DNA from: Armatimonadota bacterium
Lineage (GTDB): Bacteria; Sysuimicrobiota; Sysuimicrobiia; Sysuimicrobiales; Humicultoraceae
Reading direction: 5' to 3'
NCBI GenBank assembly: GCA_031459855.1
Contig: JAVKHP010000001.1
Location: 2,563,906 to 2,627,905, forward strand
DNA: 64,000 bases
Shown here: one piece after another, positions 42,384 to 51,715 of the stretch
How the letters are laid out: every line of letters begins with the position of its first letter
Numbering within the stretch: position 1 is the stretch's first letter
Notes under the pieces: generated by a model
Told to the model about the DNA's origin: nothing
The model's database searches: none
Seen by the model: the letters and a program-made list of their open reading frames with translations, nothing else
Made by a program: the position numbers and the translations under genes

Positions 42384-43930
42384 TGCGGGCGGCGGTGGTC
42401 CTCCTGGCCGTGCTGGCAGCGGCCGGGACCGCGGCCGGGCAGCCTACGGTACTGCGGCTGACGTGGTGGACGGACGTCGGGTTCCCCACGCCGTTCGCCT
42501 TCTCCACGTTAGGACCCGGCGGCGTCGTCCGGCTCACGCTGGTGTACGACACCCTGGTCTGGAAGGACGAGCGGGGGCTCATCCCGTGGCTGGCCCAGAC
42601 GTGGCGTCCGAGTCCGGACGCCCGGGCCTACGTCTTCACGCTGCACGACGGCATCACCTGGCACGACGGGCGGCCGCTCACCGCGCACGACGTCCGGTTC
42701 TCGTTCGAGTACTACCGCCGCCACCCGTTCCGATGGGTCGACACCCAGCTGGTCACCGGCGTCGAGGTGCGCGACCGGCGGACCGTGGTGGTGCGCCTGG
42801 CCGAGCCCTTCGCGCCGTTCCTCGAGACCATCGCCGGCGTGGTGCCCATCATCCCCGAACACGTCTGGCGGGGGATCGAGCGGCCCGAGCGGGTCCACGA
42901 CCTCGCCGCGGTCGTCGGGTCCGGGCCCTACCGCCTGGTCGAGTATCGGCCCGAGGCCGGCCTGTATCGGTTCGTGGCGTTCGACCGCTATTTCCGCGGC
43001 CGCCCGCGCATCGACGAGATCCGGTACACGGTCACCCCGGCAGAGCGCCAGGTCCTGGCCGTGCAGACCGGCCAGGTCGACCAGGCGATGGCCACGACCT
43101 ACGACGTCGTGCGCCTGCTGGCCGGGCATCCCTACCTGCGGGTGCTGGAGACCGAACCCCTCTCGGTTGCACGCCTGCTGTTCAACCTGGACCAGGCGCC
43201 CACGAGCCTGCGCCCCTTTCGCCACGCGGTGGCCTACGCCCTCGACCGCGCACGGATCGGCGAGACGATCGTGCGGGGGCCCGCCGTGCCCGGCAGCGCG
43301 GGGGTGGTCCCGCCCACGGATCCCTGGTACACCGCCCGCGTCCGGGCCTACCCCTACGAGCCGGCCCGCGCCCGCGCGCTGTTGCGCGAGGCCGGCTTCG
43401 AGGACCGCGACGGCGACGGCGTGCTGGAGGGGCGCGATGGGGCCCGGCTGCAGGTCGAGCTCACGTCGACGCCGGTACGCGACGTGGACCTGATCGAACA
43501 GATGCTCCGCGCGGTCGGCATCGACGTCCGCCTGCGCACCGTGGACGCGGCCATGCGCGCGCAGCTGGGCGCCGAGGGGCGGTTTCAGCTGCTGCTGACG
43601 TTCCACACCGGGAGCGGCGGCGATCCCGACTACCTGCGCACCTGGTTCACCGGCCGGGACGCCAACCAGTTCGCCGCGGGCAGCGTGATGCGCTCGCCGA
43701 CATACGTGCGCCTGGCGCAGCTCCAGGCGCGCGCGGTGGACCCCGCGCAGCGGCGACGCTACGTCGAGGCGATGCAGGTCGCGCTCAGCGAAGCACTGCC
43801 CACGCTGCCGCTGTACTACCGGCGCTTCTACTGGATCTACGACAGCCGGAAGTTCACCCCGCTGGCGACGCGCGGTGGCCTGCTCAACGGCATCCCGCTC
43901 GCCGACAACAAGCTGGCGTTCCTCCGCTGA
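42380..43930 (+). CDS. ABC transporter substrate-binding protein, family 5, probable nickel receptor (NikA-like)
   Basis: 516 aa periplasmic binding protein; signal peptide of about 20 residues ending TAAGQ, no lipobox. Family features: LAQTWRPSPDARAYVFTLHD, ITWHDGRPLTAHDVRFSFEYY, VGSGPYRLVEY, AVAYALDRARI. The ATG overlaps the stop of the DUF6390-like hydrogenase gene. A nickel role (NikA belongs to this family) is inferred from this coupling; peptide binding cannot be excluded. Confidence 0.85.
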   Translation: MMRAAVVLLAVLAAAGTAAGQPTVLRLTWWTDVGFPTPFAFSTLGPGGVVRLTLVYDTLVWKDERGLIPWLAQTWRPSPDARAYVFTLHDGITWHDGRPLTAHDVRFSFEYYRRHPFRWVDTQLVTGVEVRDRRTVVVRLAEPFAPFLETIAGVVPIIPEHVWRGIERPERVHDLAAVVGSGPYRLVEYRPEAGLYRFVAFDRYFRGRPRIDEIRYTVTPAERQVLAVQTGQVDQAMATTYDVVRLLAGHPYLRVLETEPLSVARLLFNLDQAPTSLRPFRHAVAYALDRARIGETIVRGPAVPGSAGVVPPTDPWYTARVRAYPYEPARARALLREAGFEDRDGDGVLEGRDGARLQVELTSTPVRDVDLIEQMLRAVGIDVRLRTVDAAMRAQLGAEGRFQLLLTFHTGSGGDPDYLRTWFTGRDANQFAAGSVMRSPTYVRLAQLQARAVDPAQRRRYVEAMQVALSEALPTLPLYYRRFYWIYDSRKFTPLATRGGLLNGIPLADNKLAFLR

Positions 43931-44922
43931 TGGCCCCGGGGCCCGGGCGCTGGCCGCTGGGGCGCTATGTGGGCGTCCTGGCGGCGTTGGTGCTCCTCAA
44001 CTTCTTCCTGCCGCGGCTGCTCCCGGGTAGCCCGCTCGCCGCGGGAGGCGCGGAGGGCGCGCCGTTCCTGCCAGCACGGGCGGCGGCCGAGCTGCGGCGC
44101 ACCTACGGGCTCGACCGGCCGATGGCGCAGCAGCTCGTCCAGTACCTGGCCGGCCTGGCGCGGGGCGACCTGGGGCGATCGCTCACCTCGCACCGTCCGG
44201 TGACCGCGCTGATCGCCGAGCGCCTGCCATGGACCGTATTCCTGGTGGGTCTGGCGGTCCTCGTGGCCGCCGCGCTGGGCGCGGCGCTGGGCACCATGGC
44301 GGCGTGGTCCCCGCAGCGCCCGCTGGTGCGTCTGGCTACACCGCTGGTGGTGGGCCTCGGGACGCTCCCCGAGTTCCTGGTCGCCATGGGCCTGATCGTG
44401 GTGCTGGGCACAGGGTGGCAGCTGTTCCCCGTAGGCGGCGCGGTCACGCCGTTTCTGCCCCACCAGGGCCCCGGTGGCCTCGCCGCGTGGGTCGCTGACG
44501 TGGTCCGTCACGCCGCCCTGCCCGGCGCGACACTCGTCGCGGCCCTCGTGCCAGCGTTCTTCCTGCTCTCGCGCAACGCCCTGGCAGCCACCCTCGGCGC
44601 CCCGTACCTGCTGGTGGCGCGCGGCAAAGGGCTCGACGAACGCGGGGTGCTGTGGCACGCGTGGCGCAACGCCCTGCCGTCGGTGGCGGCGTTGCTCGGG
44701 CTGCGCCTGGGGTACGCCGTGACCGGCGCGGCCGTGGTGGAGCGGATCTTCGCCTACCCGGGGATGGGGTTACTCCTGGTCGACGCCGTGGCGCAGCGGG
44801 ACTACCCGGTGATGCAGGGCGTCTTCCTGACCGCGAGCGTGGCGGCACTGGCCACGGTGGCGACCCTCGATGCGCTGGCGGCCATGCTGGATCCGCGGCT
44901 GCGTCGCGGGGGTGCGCGATGA
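43930..44922 (+). CDS. ABC transporter permease, NikB/DppB type
   Basis: 330 aa, six TM helices. LNFFLPRLLPGSPLAAGG, RTYGLDRPMAQQLVQYLAGLARGDLGRSL and the EAA loop YLLVARGKGLDERGVLWHAWRNALPSV fit the family; AAVVERIFAYPGMG follows. One-base overlap with the binding-protein stop (TGATG) and four-base overlap with the next gene. Probably imports nickel for the hydrogenase. Confidence 0.88.
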   Translation: MAPGPGRWPLGRYVGVLAALVLLNFFLPRLLPGSPLAAGGAEGAPFLPARAAAELRRTYGLDRPMAQQLVQYLAGLARGDLGRSLTSHRPVTALIAERLPWTVFLVGLAVLVAAALGAALGTMAAWSPQRPLVRLATPLVVGLGTLPEFLVAMGLIVVLGTGWQLFPVGGAVTPFLPHQGPGGLAAWVADVVRHAALPGATLVAALVPAFFLLSRNALAATLGAPYLLVARGKGLDERGVLWHAWRNALPSVAALLGLRLGYAVTGAAVVERIFAYPGMGLLLVDAVAQRDYPVMQGVFLTASVAALATVATLDALAAMLDPRLRRGGAR

Positions 44923-45803
44923 CGCGCGCCCCCGCTGTCGGACGCAGGTTCCGGCCACGGGGGGCGACGTGGCTCGCTGCCGGCGTGCTGCTCGCCGCCA
45001 TCGGCGCGGCAGCTCTGGCCGGCGTGCTTGCGCCCTACCCGCCACGCGCCCCGGTCGGTGCGCCCGTGGAGCCGCCGTCCCCTGCCCATCGCCTGGGCAC
45101 CAACGACCTCGGCCAAGACCTCCTCAGCCTCTGGCTCCACGGTGCGCGGGTTTCGCTGACCGTGGGGTTCGCCGCTGCCTTCCTCTCCACGACGGCATCC
45201 GGGCTCGTCGGGATCCTCACGGTCGTCGGGGGGAGGTACCGGGGGGTACTGCTCGCGGTCACCGACGTGCTGCTGGCGATCCCGCACCTGCCCGTGATGG
45301 TCCTCCTGGTGGCGCTGCTTGGGCCCGGCCTGCTCCATCTCGTGGTCGCCCTCACGCTCCTGGGCTGGCCGGCCTACGCCCGGGTGGTCCGGGCATTGGT
45401 GGCGACGACCATGGAACAGGACTACGTGGAGGCGGCCCGCGCGGTAGGCGCGCCCGGCGTGCGCATCGTGCGCACCTGCATCGTGCCGGTGCTCCTTCCC
45501 GTGCTGTGGACGAAGTTCTTGCTCACCGTGCGGTGGGCGATCCTCATGGAGGCCACGCTGGCGCTGCTCGGCCTGGGGGATCCGACGCAGATCAGCTGGG
45601 GGCTGATCCTGCACACCGCCTTCGCCTACCCGCTGCTCTTCACGGGCACCGCGTGGAGCTGGTGGGCGGCGCCTCCTGCGTTGGCCATCGCCGGCATCAC
45701 CCTGGCCCTGTCGGTCATCGGCAGGGACTTCGAACTCTGGCTGAACCCGGCAGCACAGGCCGCAGGGCACCAGGAGCCCGGGCCCCGCGCGGTCAACTCC
45801 TGA
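44919..45803 (+). CDS. ABC transporter permease, NikC/DppC type
   Basis: 294 aa. The HRLGTNDLGQDLLSLWLHGARVSLTVGF segment and the EAA loop YVEAARAVGAPGVRIVRTCIVPVLLPV are DppC/NikC hallmarks; the C-terminus departs from the usual GDGLRDxLDPR (VIGRDFELWLNPAAQ). Last gene of the coupled hydrogenase-transporter run. No NikD/NikE ATPase genes follow; they must be supplied in trans. Confidence 0.87.
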   Translation: MTRAPAVGRRFRPRGATWLAAGVLLAAIGAAALAGVLAPYPPRAPVGAPVEPPSPAHRLGTNDLGQDLLSLWLHGARVSLTVGFAAAFLSTTASGLVGILTVVGGRYRGVLLAVTDVLLAIPHLPVMVLLVALLGPGLLHLVVALTLLGWPAYARVVRALVATTMEQDYVEAARAVGAPGVRIVRTCIVPVLLPVLWTKFLLTVRWAILMEATLALLGLGDPTQISWGLILHTAFAYPLLFTGTAWSWWAAPPALAIAGITLALSVIGRDFELWLNPAAQAAGHQEPGPRAVNS

Positions 45804-45807
45804 GAGC

Positions 45808-48060
45808 ATGGGGCACGCAGCATATCGTGGGGCACGCGTCAAGCGGCTGGAAGACCCGCGGCTGGTCACCGGCCGCGGGACGTTCACCGGGGACCTCTCC
45901 GCGCAGGGGCTGCGGTATGTGGCGATCGTACGCAGTCCTCTGGCGCATGCGCGCGTACGCGGCATCCGCGCGCCGGCGGGCGTCGAGCTTGTAACGGCGC
46001 GTGACCTCCCCGACCTGCCTCCTCTGTCCGGGGAGATTAAGGGCGGCGCGGTGGTGCCACACCCGGTGCTGGCCATCGACCGGGTGTGCTACGTGGGGCA
46101 ACCGGTTGCCGCCGTGGTGGCCGACGGTCCGTATGCGGCCGCCGACGCCGCCGAGCGCGTCGAGGTCGACTACGATCCGCTCCCGGTGGTGGCCGACCCG
46201 GAGGACGCGCTGGCTCCGGGCGCGATGGTCATCCACGAGGGCCTTGCGTCCAACGTGGCCTACCGCCGTCATCGGCGCTACGGCGATCCCGACGCGGCGT
46301 TCGCCCGCGCGCCGGTGGTGCTCCAGCAGCGCATCGCCCACCAGCGCCTGGCTGCGGTCCCGCTGGAACCGCGCGCGGTGCTGGCGGTGCCGCCATCGGG
46401 GCGTCGGGGACGACACCTCGTGGTGTGGTCGTCCACCCAGATGCCCCACGACCTCCACGCGCTGCTGGAGGCGTTGCCCCAGCTGGCCGGGCTGCGCATC
46501 CGGGTCGTGGCACCCGACGTGGGCGGCGGGTTCGGTGCGAAGATCAACATCTACCCCGAGGAACTGCTGCTGCCGGTGCTGGCCGTCCGCCTGGGACGCA
46601 CTCTGAAGTGGGTGCAGACGCGCCGGGAGGACTTGCTGGCCACCAGCCACGGCCGGGCGCAGGCCGCCGACGTCGCGCTGGCCGCGGACCGCGACGGGCG
46701 CATCCGCGGGCTGCGGCTGCGGATCGTCGCCGACGTCGGCGCCTACCTGCTGTCCACCACCGCCGACGTCCCGACCCTCACGACCCGCATGGCAACAGGA
46801 CCCTACGAGATCACGGACGTCGAGGTCGAGCTGGTGGAAGTGTACACCAACCACATGCCCACCGGCGCCTACCGGGGCGCCGGGCGCCCGGAGGCTGCGT
46901 TCTACCTCGAACGCATGCTCGATCTGCTGGCGCGTGAGATCGGGACCGATCCCGCCGAGGTCCGCCGGCGCAACTTCATACCCCCCGAACGCTTCCCCTA
47001 CCGCACCCCCGCAGGCTATCTCTACGACAGCGGCGCCTACGCCCGTGCCCTCGACCGCGCGCTGGAGGTCGTCGACTACGCGGGGTGGCGGCGGCGGCAG
47101 GCTGAGGGCCGGCAGCAGGGCCGCTACCTCGGCATCGGGCTTGGCAGCTACGTGGAGTGGTGCACCTACGGCGAGGATCGCGTGCGCGTGCAGGTGGACA
47201 CCGCCGGCAGGGTGACGGTGCTGACCGGGATCTCGCCGCACGGGCAGGGGACGGCCACCGGCCTCGCTCAGGTGGTGGCCGACGTGCTGGGCGTGCCCCT
47301 GGACACCGTGACGGTCGTGCATGGGGACACCGCGCGGATCCCCACGGGCGAGGGCACGGCCGGCAGCCGGTCGTTGGTGGTGGGCGGCACCGCCGCCTAC
47401 CGGGCGTCGGAACGCCTGCGCCGCAGGCTGGTGGCCCTGGCGGCCGCGCAGCTGGAGGCCCGCCCCGAGGACCTGGTGCTGGCCGAGGGCCGGGTCTTCG
47501 TGGCGGGCACCCCCGAGCGCGGCGTGACGCTCGGTGCCCTGGTCGCCCGCACAGGCCGGCGCATGCTGTGGGCACGCGCGACGTTCGACGCCGGCGACGC
47601 CACGTTCCCGTTCGGTACGCATGTGGCCGTCGTGGAAGTGGATCCCGAGACCGGCCAGGTGTCCCTGCGCGCGTACGTGGCGGTCGACGACTGCGGCGTG
47701 GCGATCAACCCGCTGCTGGTGGAAGGACAGATCCACGGCGGGGTCACGCAGGGCCTGGCCCAGGCCCTCTACGAGCAGATCGTCTACGACCGCCAGGGGC
47801 AGCTCGTAACGGCGACCCTGGCCGACTACGCCGTGCCGCGGGCACCGCAGCTGCCGCGCTTCCAGGCGCACCGTACCGAAACGCCCACGCCGCGCAACCC
47901 GCTGGGGGCCAAGGGCGTGGGGGAGGCCGGCACGATCGGCGCCACCCCGACCGTGGTCAACGCGGTGCTGGACGCCCTCGCGCCCTTTGGCGTGCGCCAC
48001 CTCGACATGCCGCTGTGGCCGGGCAAGATCTGGCGGGCGATCCACGCGCGTCGCGCGTAG
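45808..48060 (+). CDS. Xanthine dehydrogenase/CoxL-family molybdopterin-binding subunit (form II type)
   Basis: 750 aa molybdenum-hydroxylase catalytic subunit. The start KRLEDPRLVTGRGTFTGDL, the Mo-site loop AYRGAGRPEA (form II; the form I CO dehydrogenase signature AYxCSFR is absent), GGGFGAK, and the catalytic Glu region GAKGVGEAGTIGA are intact. No FAD-binding or 2Fe-2S subunit genes adjoin it, so its redox partners are elsewhere. It starts 4 bases after the permease gene and may be read from the hydrogenase operon transcript. Substrate unknown. Confidence 0.88.
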   Translation: MGHAAYRGARVKRLEDPRLVTGRGTFTGDLSAQGLRYVAIVRSPLAHARVRGIRAPAGVELVTARDLPDLPPLSGEIKGGAVVPHPVLAIDRVCYVGQPVAAVVADGPYAAADAAERVEVDYDPLPVVADPEDALAPGAMVIHEGLASNVAYRRHRRYGDPDAAFARAPVVLQQRIAHQRLAAVPLEPRAVLAVPPSGRRGRHLVVWSSTQMPHDLHALLEALPQLAGLRIRVVAPDVGGGFGAKINIYPEELLLPVLAVRLGRTLKWVQTRREDLLATSHGRAQAADVALAADRDGRIRGLRLRIVADVGAYLLSTTADVPTLTTRMATGPYEITDVEVELVEVYTNHMPTGAYRGAGRPEAAFYLERMLDLLAREIGTDPAEVRRRNFIPPERFPYRTPAGYLYDSGAYARALDRALEVVDYAGWRRRQAEGRQQGRYLGIGLGSYVEWCTYGEDRVRVQVDTAGRVTVLTGISPHGQGTATGLAQVVADVLGVPLDTVTVVHGDTARIPTGEGTAGSRSLVVGGTAAYRASERLRRRLVALAAAQLEARPEDLVLAEGRVFVAGTPERGVTLGALVARTGRRMLWARATFDAGDATFPFGTHVAVVEVDPETGQVSLRAYVAVDDCGVAINPLLVEGQIHGGVTQGLAQALYEQIVYDRQGQLVTATLADYAVPRAPQLPRFQAHRTETPTPRNPLGAKGVGEAGTIGATPTVVNAVLDALAPFGVRHLDMPLWPGKIWRAIHARRA

Positions 48061-48199
48061 CCGACGTTCCGGCCAACCGACGTGGTGGGGCGAGGGGCCG
48101 GACAATCCACGCACCGCGCGTCACCCACCTGGTCGCGCACGCTGGAGCCGCTCGAGGGGCGAGGTACTGCGTTGCAGGTAGCGGCGCGGAGCTGCGGGC

Positions 48200-50815
48200 C
48201 TATCGCGCGCTGGCGCGTCGGCCGCGGGATGCGCCCAACCGCCGCTCCAGACGCGCCAGGGCATCCGCCAGGTCGATCGCTTCGCGCAGGACCGGCGCCA
48301 GCGGATCGGGCAGCGACGCAAACCGCTGGGGGACCGTGGCCAGCGTGAACCGCGCCGGCGTGAGCCTGGCCGTGACCTCGCTCCAGCGCAGGGGACAGGA
48401 GACCGGCGCCCCGGGCAGGGGACGCAGCGAGAACGGCGCCACGATGGTGCGGCCCTGGCCGTTCTGCCCCACGTCGACGTACACCCTCCCGCCCCGCGCC
48501 CCCAGCGGGCGCGCCACCGTGGCGATCGCCGGCGCCGCCTCGACGGCCAGGAGCGCCAGCAGCCGCGCAAACGTGCGCGCCTCCTCGTAGGTGTACCGTG
48601 CGCCCAGCGGCACCAGGACGTGCAACCCGCTGCCGCCGGACGTCTTCACGTAGTGCGGCAGCGCCAGCTCCTCGAGCATGCGGTGCAGACCGCGGGCCAC
48701 GGCCACGCAGTCCGTGAAGGGCGCGTCCTTGGGGTCGAGGTCGAGCACGAGCCAGTCGGGCCGGTCCAGGCTGCCCACCCGGGACGCCCAGATGTGGAGG
48801 GGGATCGTGCCCAGATTGGCCACGTACCGCAGGGTGTCGAGGTCGTCGACGATGACGTAGCGGATCTCGCGCTCGGCCTCGGCGGAGTAGATCCGCGCCG
48901 TGCGCACCCATGCCGGCACGAACGCCGGCGCATCCTTCTGGAAGAACGACTTGCCGGCGATGCCATCGGGGTAGCGCGTGAGCACCACCGGACGATCCTT
49001 CAGGTAGGGCAGCACCAGCGGCGCCACCGCCTCGTAGTAGGCGATCAGATCGCCCTTGGTGTAGCCCTCGCGGGGCCAGAAGACCTTGGTGGCGTTGGTG
49101 ACGCGCACCCGCGGCGGCGCCACGTCGGTGGGTCCGTGGTCGGACGGGGCGACGATCGCCGCGGACACCGCCTGCTCGTCTTCGGGCTCCTCCCGTCGGC
49201 ACTCCTCGGGCGCCCGGTCGGGCCGCAGCCCCAGGAACACCGGATGCCGGAGCCCCCCGTCCTGTGTCCACTCCGCGAAGCGCACCTCGCACACCAGGCG
49301 CGGCTCCACCCACCGGTGGATGCGCCCCGTGGGCGCGCCGCTGGCGAACGGGGACGTGGCGCGCGCCAGGGGGCGCAGCGCCTCCCACACCCGGGCCAGC
49401 GTGGCGTCGTCGAACCCCGAGCCGACCTTGGACACGTAGGTCAGGCGGCCCTCCTGATCGTAGAGCCCGAGGTGCAGCGCGCCGAAGAACCGCCGCGCGC
49501 CCCGTGGCAGCGTGTACCCGCCGATGACGAACTCCTGGCGCCGGACGCACTTGATCTTCACCCACTCTCGCGAACGCCCCGGCACGTACAGGCTGTCAGC
49601 GCGCTTGGCGACGATCCCCTCCAGTCGCTGCTCGCAGACGAGGTCGTAGAAGGCGTCCCCGTGCTCGGCGACGTGGTCGCCGTAGCGGACGACCCCCAGC
49701 GGCGGCACCACCAGACGCAGGCACGCCTTTCGCTCGAGGAGCGGCAGCCGGCGCAGGTCGTGGCCCTCCACCGCCAGGCAGTCGAAGAAGACCGCAACGA
49801 CCGGATGGGTGTGCACAGCGGCGGCCACGTCGGCACGGCGCCGCAAGAGCATCCGGGCCTGGAGGCGCTGGAAACTCGGCCGGCCGTGGGCGTCGAACGC
49901 CACGATCTCCCCGTCCAGGACGACGCGGGTCACGGGGAGCCACCGCAGGGCCTCGGCGATCTCGGGGTAGCGGTCGGTCACCACCTGCCCGCTGCGGCCG
50001 ACGAGCGCCACCGTCTCCCCGCGCCGTTCCGCCAGCACCCGCACGCCGTCGTACTTCACCTCGAAGATCCACCCCGGGTGGGAGAACGGCCGGATTGCCG
50101 GGGTCGCCAGCATGAACGCCTGGGTCCGGGCGGAGACGTCGCCGCGGGGTGCGCCGGCCGCCTGGAGCCGCGCCGCGATCGCCTGGAGGCGTCGCGCCGG
50201 CTCGCGCATCTCGTCTATGGTCAGCCCCGAGCGGACCGAATGAGGGTAGCGGGCGGTCAGCTCCTCGTCGCCGCTGCCCGGACCGGCCTTCTTGATCAGC
50301 AGCCAGTTCCGCTCCGTGCGGGCCATGCGGACCAGGGTCCACCACCCGCGCATCTTGTAGCCGGAGAACTCCACCTCGAGCCGGCCGCGCGCTAGCTGCT
50401 CCAGCGGGTCGTCGGGCGCGCCCAGGCGGTACGTGCCGGTGTCCCACACGATCACGGGTCCAGCGCCGTAGTTGCCCGGCGGGATGACGCCCTCGAAGTC
50501 GGCGTACTCCAGCGGGTGGTCCTCGACCTGGACGGCGAGCCGTTTCTCCTCGGGCTTCACCGAGGGGCCCAGGGGGACGGCCCAGCTCTTCAGCACGCCA
50601 CCCATCTCCAGGCGCAGGTCGTAGTGCAGCCGCCGGGCGGCGTGCTGCTGGACGACGAACCGTGGCGGACCGCCCCGCGGGCTTCCGCCGAACGGCTCGG
50701 GCGTCCGCTGCGGATCGCGCTTGTGTCGGTAAGCCGCGAGCGCGGCGGCGGCCGTTGGGACGGGGGCGGCTCCGCCGGCGCGCCCACCGCGGGCTTGAGC
50801 GTGCTGGCGCTTCAT
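48200..50815 (-). CDS. ligD: ATP-dependent DNA ligase D, PE-LIG-POL arrangement
   Basis: Non-homologous end-joining ligase, 871 aa. N-terminal 3'-phosphoesterase (VVQQHAARRLHYDLRLEMGG, SWAVPLGPS), central ligase with nucleotidyl motif FEVKYDGVRVLAERRG (Lys nucleophile) and LDGEIVAFD, then the primase/polymerase (KVFWPREGYTKGDLIAYYE, LVLDLDPKD with its acidic pair). All three domains appear intact. The ATG at 50815 faces ku with a 45-base divergent intergenic region; the longer open frame upstream shadows ku. Confidence 0.95.
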   Translation of the reverse strand: MKRQHAQARGGRAGGAAPVPTAAAALAAYRHKRDPQRTPEPFGGSPRGGPPRFVVQQHAARRLHYDLRLEMGGVLKSWAVPLGPSVKPEEKRLAVQVEDHPLEYADFEGVIPPGNYGAGPVIVWDTGTYRLGAPDDPLEQLARGRLEVEFSGYKMRGWWTLVRMARTERNWLLIKKAGPGSGDEELTARYPHSVRSGLTIDEMREPARRLQAIAARLQAAGAPRGDVSARTQAFMLATPAIRPFSHPGWIFEVKYDGVRVLAERRGETVALVGRSGQVVTDRYPEIAEALRWLPVTRVVLDGEIVAFDAHGRPSFQRLQARMLLRRRADVAAAVHTHPVVAVFFDCLAVEGHDLRRLPLLERKACLRLVVPPLGVVRYGDHVAEHGDAFYDLVCEQRLEGIVAKRADSLYVPGRSREWVKIKCVRRQEFVIGGYTLPRGARRFFGALHLGLYDQEGRLTYVSKVGSGFDDATLARVWEALRPLARATSPFASGAPTGRIHRWVEPRLVCEVRFAEWTQDGGLRHPVFLGLRPDRAPEECRREEPEDEQAVSAAIVAPSDHGPTDVAPPRVRVTNATKVFWPREGYTKGDLIAYYEAVAPLVLPYLKDRPVVLTRYPDGIAGKSFFQKDAPAFVPAWVRTARIYSAEAEREIRYVIVDDLDTLRYVANLGTIPLHIWASRVGSLDRPDWLVLDLDPKDAPFTDCVAVARGLHRMLEELALPHYVKTSGGSGLHVLVPLGARYTYEEARTFARLLALLAVEAAPAIATVARPLGARGGRVYVDVGQNGQGRTIVAPFSLRPLPGAPVSCPLRWSEVTARLTPARFTLATVPQRFASLPDPLAPVLREAIDLADALARLERRLGASRGRRASAR

Positions 50816-50823
50816 GGTATCGT
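50795..50823 (+). promoter_or_regulatory. Predicted ku promoter
   Basis: TTGAGC at 50795-50800 and TATCGT at 50818-50823 are 17 bases apart. The box overlaps the ligD start codon, so transcription in one direction would affect the other. Confidence 0.5.
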
Positions 50824-50860
50824 ACAGGACACCTTCAGGCGCCTCCGGGAGGAACCGCCG

Positions 50861-51715
50861 ATGCCGCCGCATTCGATCGGTTCCGGTACGATCTCGTTCG
50901 GCCTCGTGGCCATTCCCATCAAACTCTACACCGCCACCTCCCCCGGCGGAATCCGGTTCAACCTGCTCCACGCCAGGTGCGGCAGTCGTGTCCGCCAGCA
51001 GTACTTCTGCCCCACCGAGCAGGTGGTCGTCGACCGTGCGGAACTCGTCAAGGGCTACGAGTACGCCAAGGACCGCTACGTGCAGGTGACCGACGAGGAA
51101 CTGAAGGCACTGGAAGGCGACGCGTCCCGGGTCATCGACATCGCGGAGTTCGTGCCCCTCCCGCAGGTGGACCCGATCTACTTCGAAAAGAGCTACTACC
51201 TCGGGCCCGACAAGGGAGGGGAGAAGGCCTACCGCCTCCTCGCCGACGCCATGGCCAAGACGAACCGCGTGGCGCTGGCCACGTTCGTGATGCACGGCAA
51301 GGAGAGCCTGGTGCTGATCCGGGCGGCCCAGGGCGGGCTCGTGCTCCACACCATGTACTTTGCCGACGAGGTCCGCAACTTCGGAGAGATCAACCGCGGG
51401 GAAGACGTGAAGGTGAAGGAAGGGGAGCTCCAGCTGGCGGTCAAGCTCATCGACGAGCTGGCGACCGACCGGTTCGCGCCGGAGAAGTACCACGACGAGT
51501 ACCGGCTGCGCGTCCTGGACCTCATCAACACCAAGGTGGAAGGGAAGGAGGTCGTGCCGGTGGGGCCGCAGGTCCAGCGGGCCCAGGTCATCGACCTCAT
51601 GGAGGCCCTGAAGAAGAGCCTGGAGAAGCGCGTGCCGCGGGAGAAGAAACCAGCGGCTCCGGCCAGACGCACGACAGCGGGTGAGGCGGGGAGGGCGCGG
51701 GCTGCCAGGAGATGA
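50861..51715 (+). CDS. ku: Non-homologous end-joining protein Ku
   Basis: Homodimeric DNA-end-binding ring protein, 284 aa. SIGSGTISFGLVAIPIKLY opens the Ku core; CPTEQVVVDRAELVKGYEY and DIAEFVPLPQVDPIYFEKSYYL follow, ending in a Lys/Arg-rich tail (EKKPAAPARR) typical of bacterial Ku. GGGAGGA lies 7 bases before the ATG. Its stop overlaps the MerR-TPR gene by 4 bases. Works with the divergently encoded LigD. Confidence 0.96.
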   Translation: MPPHSIGSGTISFGLVAIPIKLYTATSPGGIRFNLLHARCGSRVRQQYFCPTEQVVVDRAELVKGYEYAKDRYVQVTDEELKALEGDASRVIDIAEFVPLPQVDPIYFEKSYYLGPDKGGEKAYRLLADAMAKTNRVALATFVMHGKESLVLIRAAQGGLVLHTMYFADEVRNFGEINRGEDVKVKEGELQLAVKLIDELATDRFAPEKYHDEYRLRVLDLINTKVEGKEVVPVGPQVQRAQVIDLMEALKKSLEKRVPREKKPAAPARRTTAGEAGRARAARR

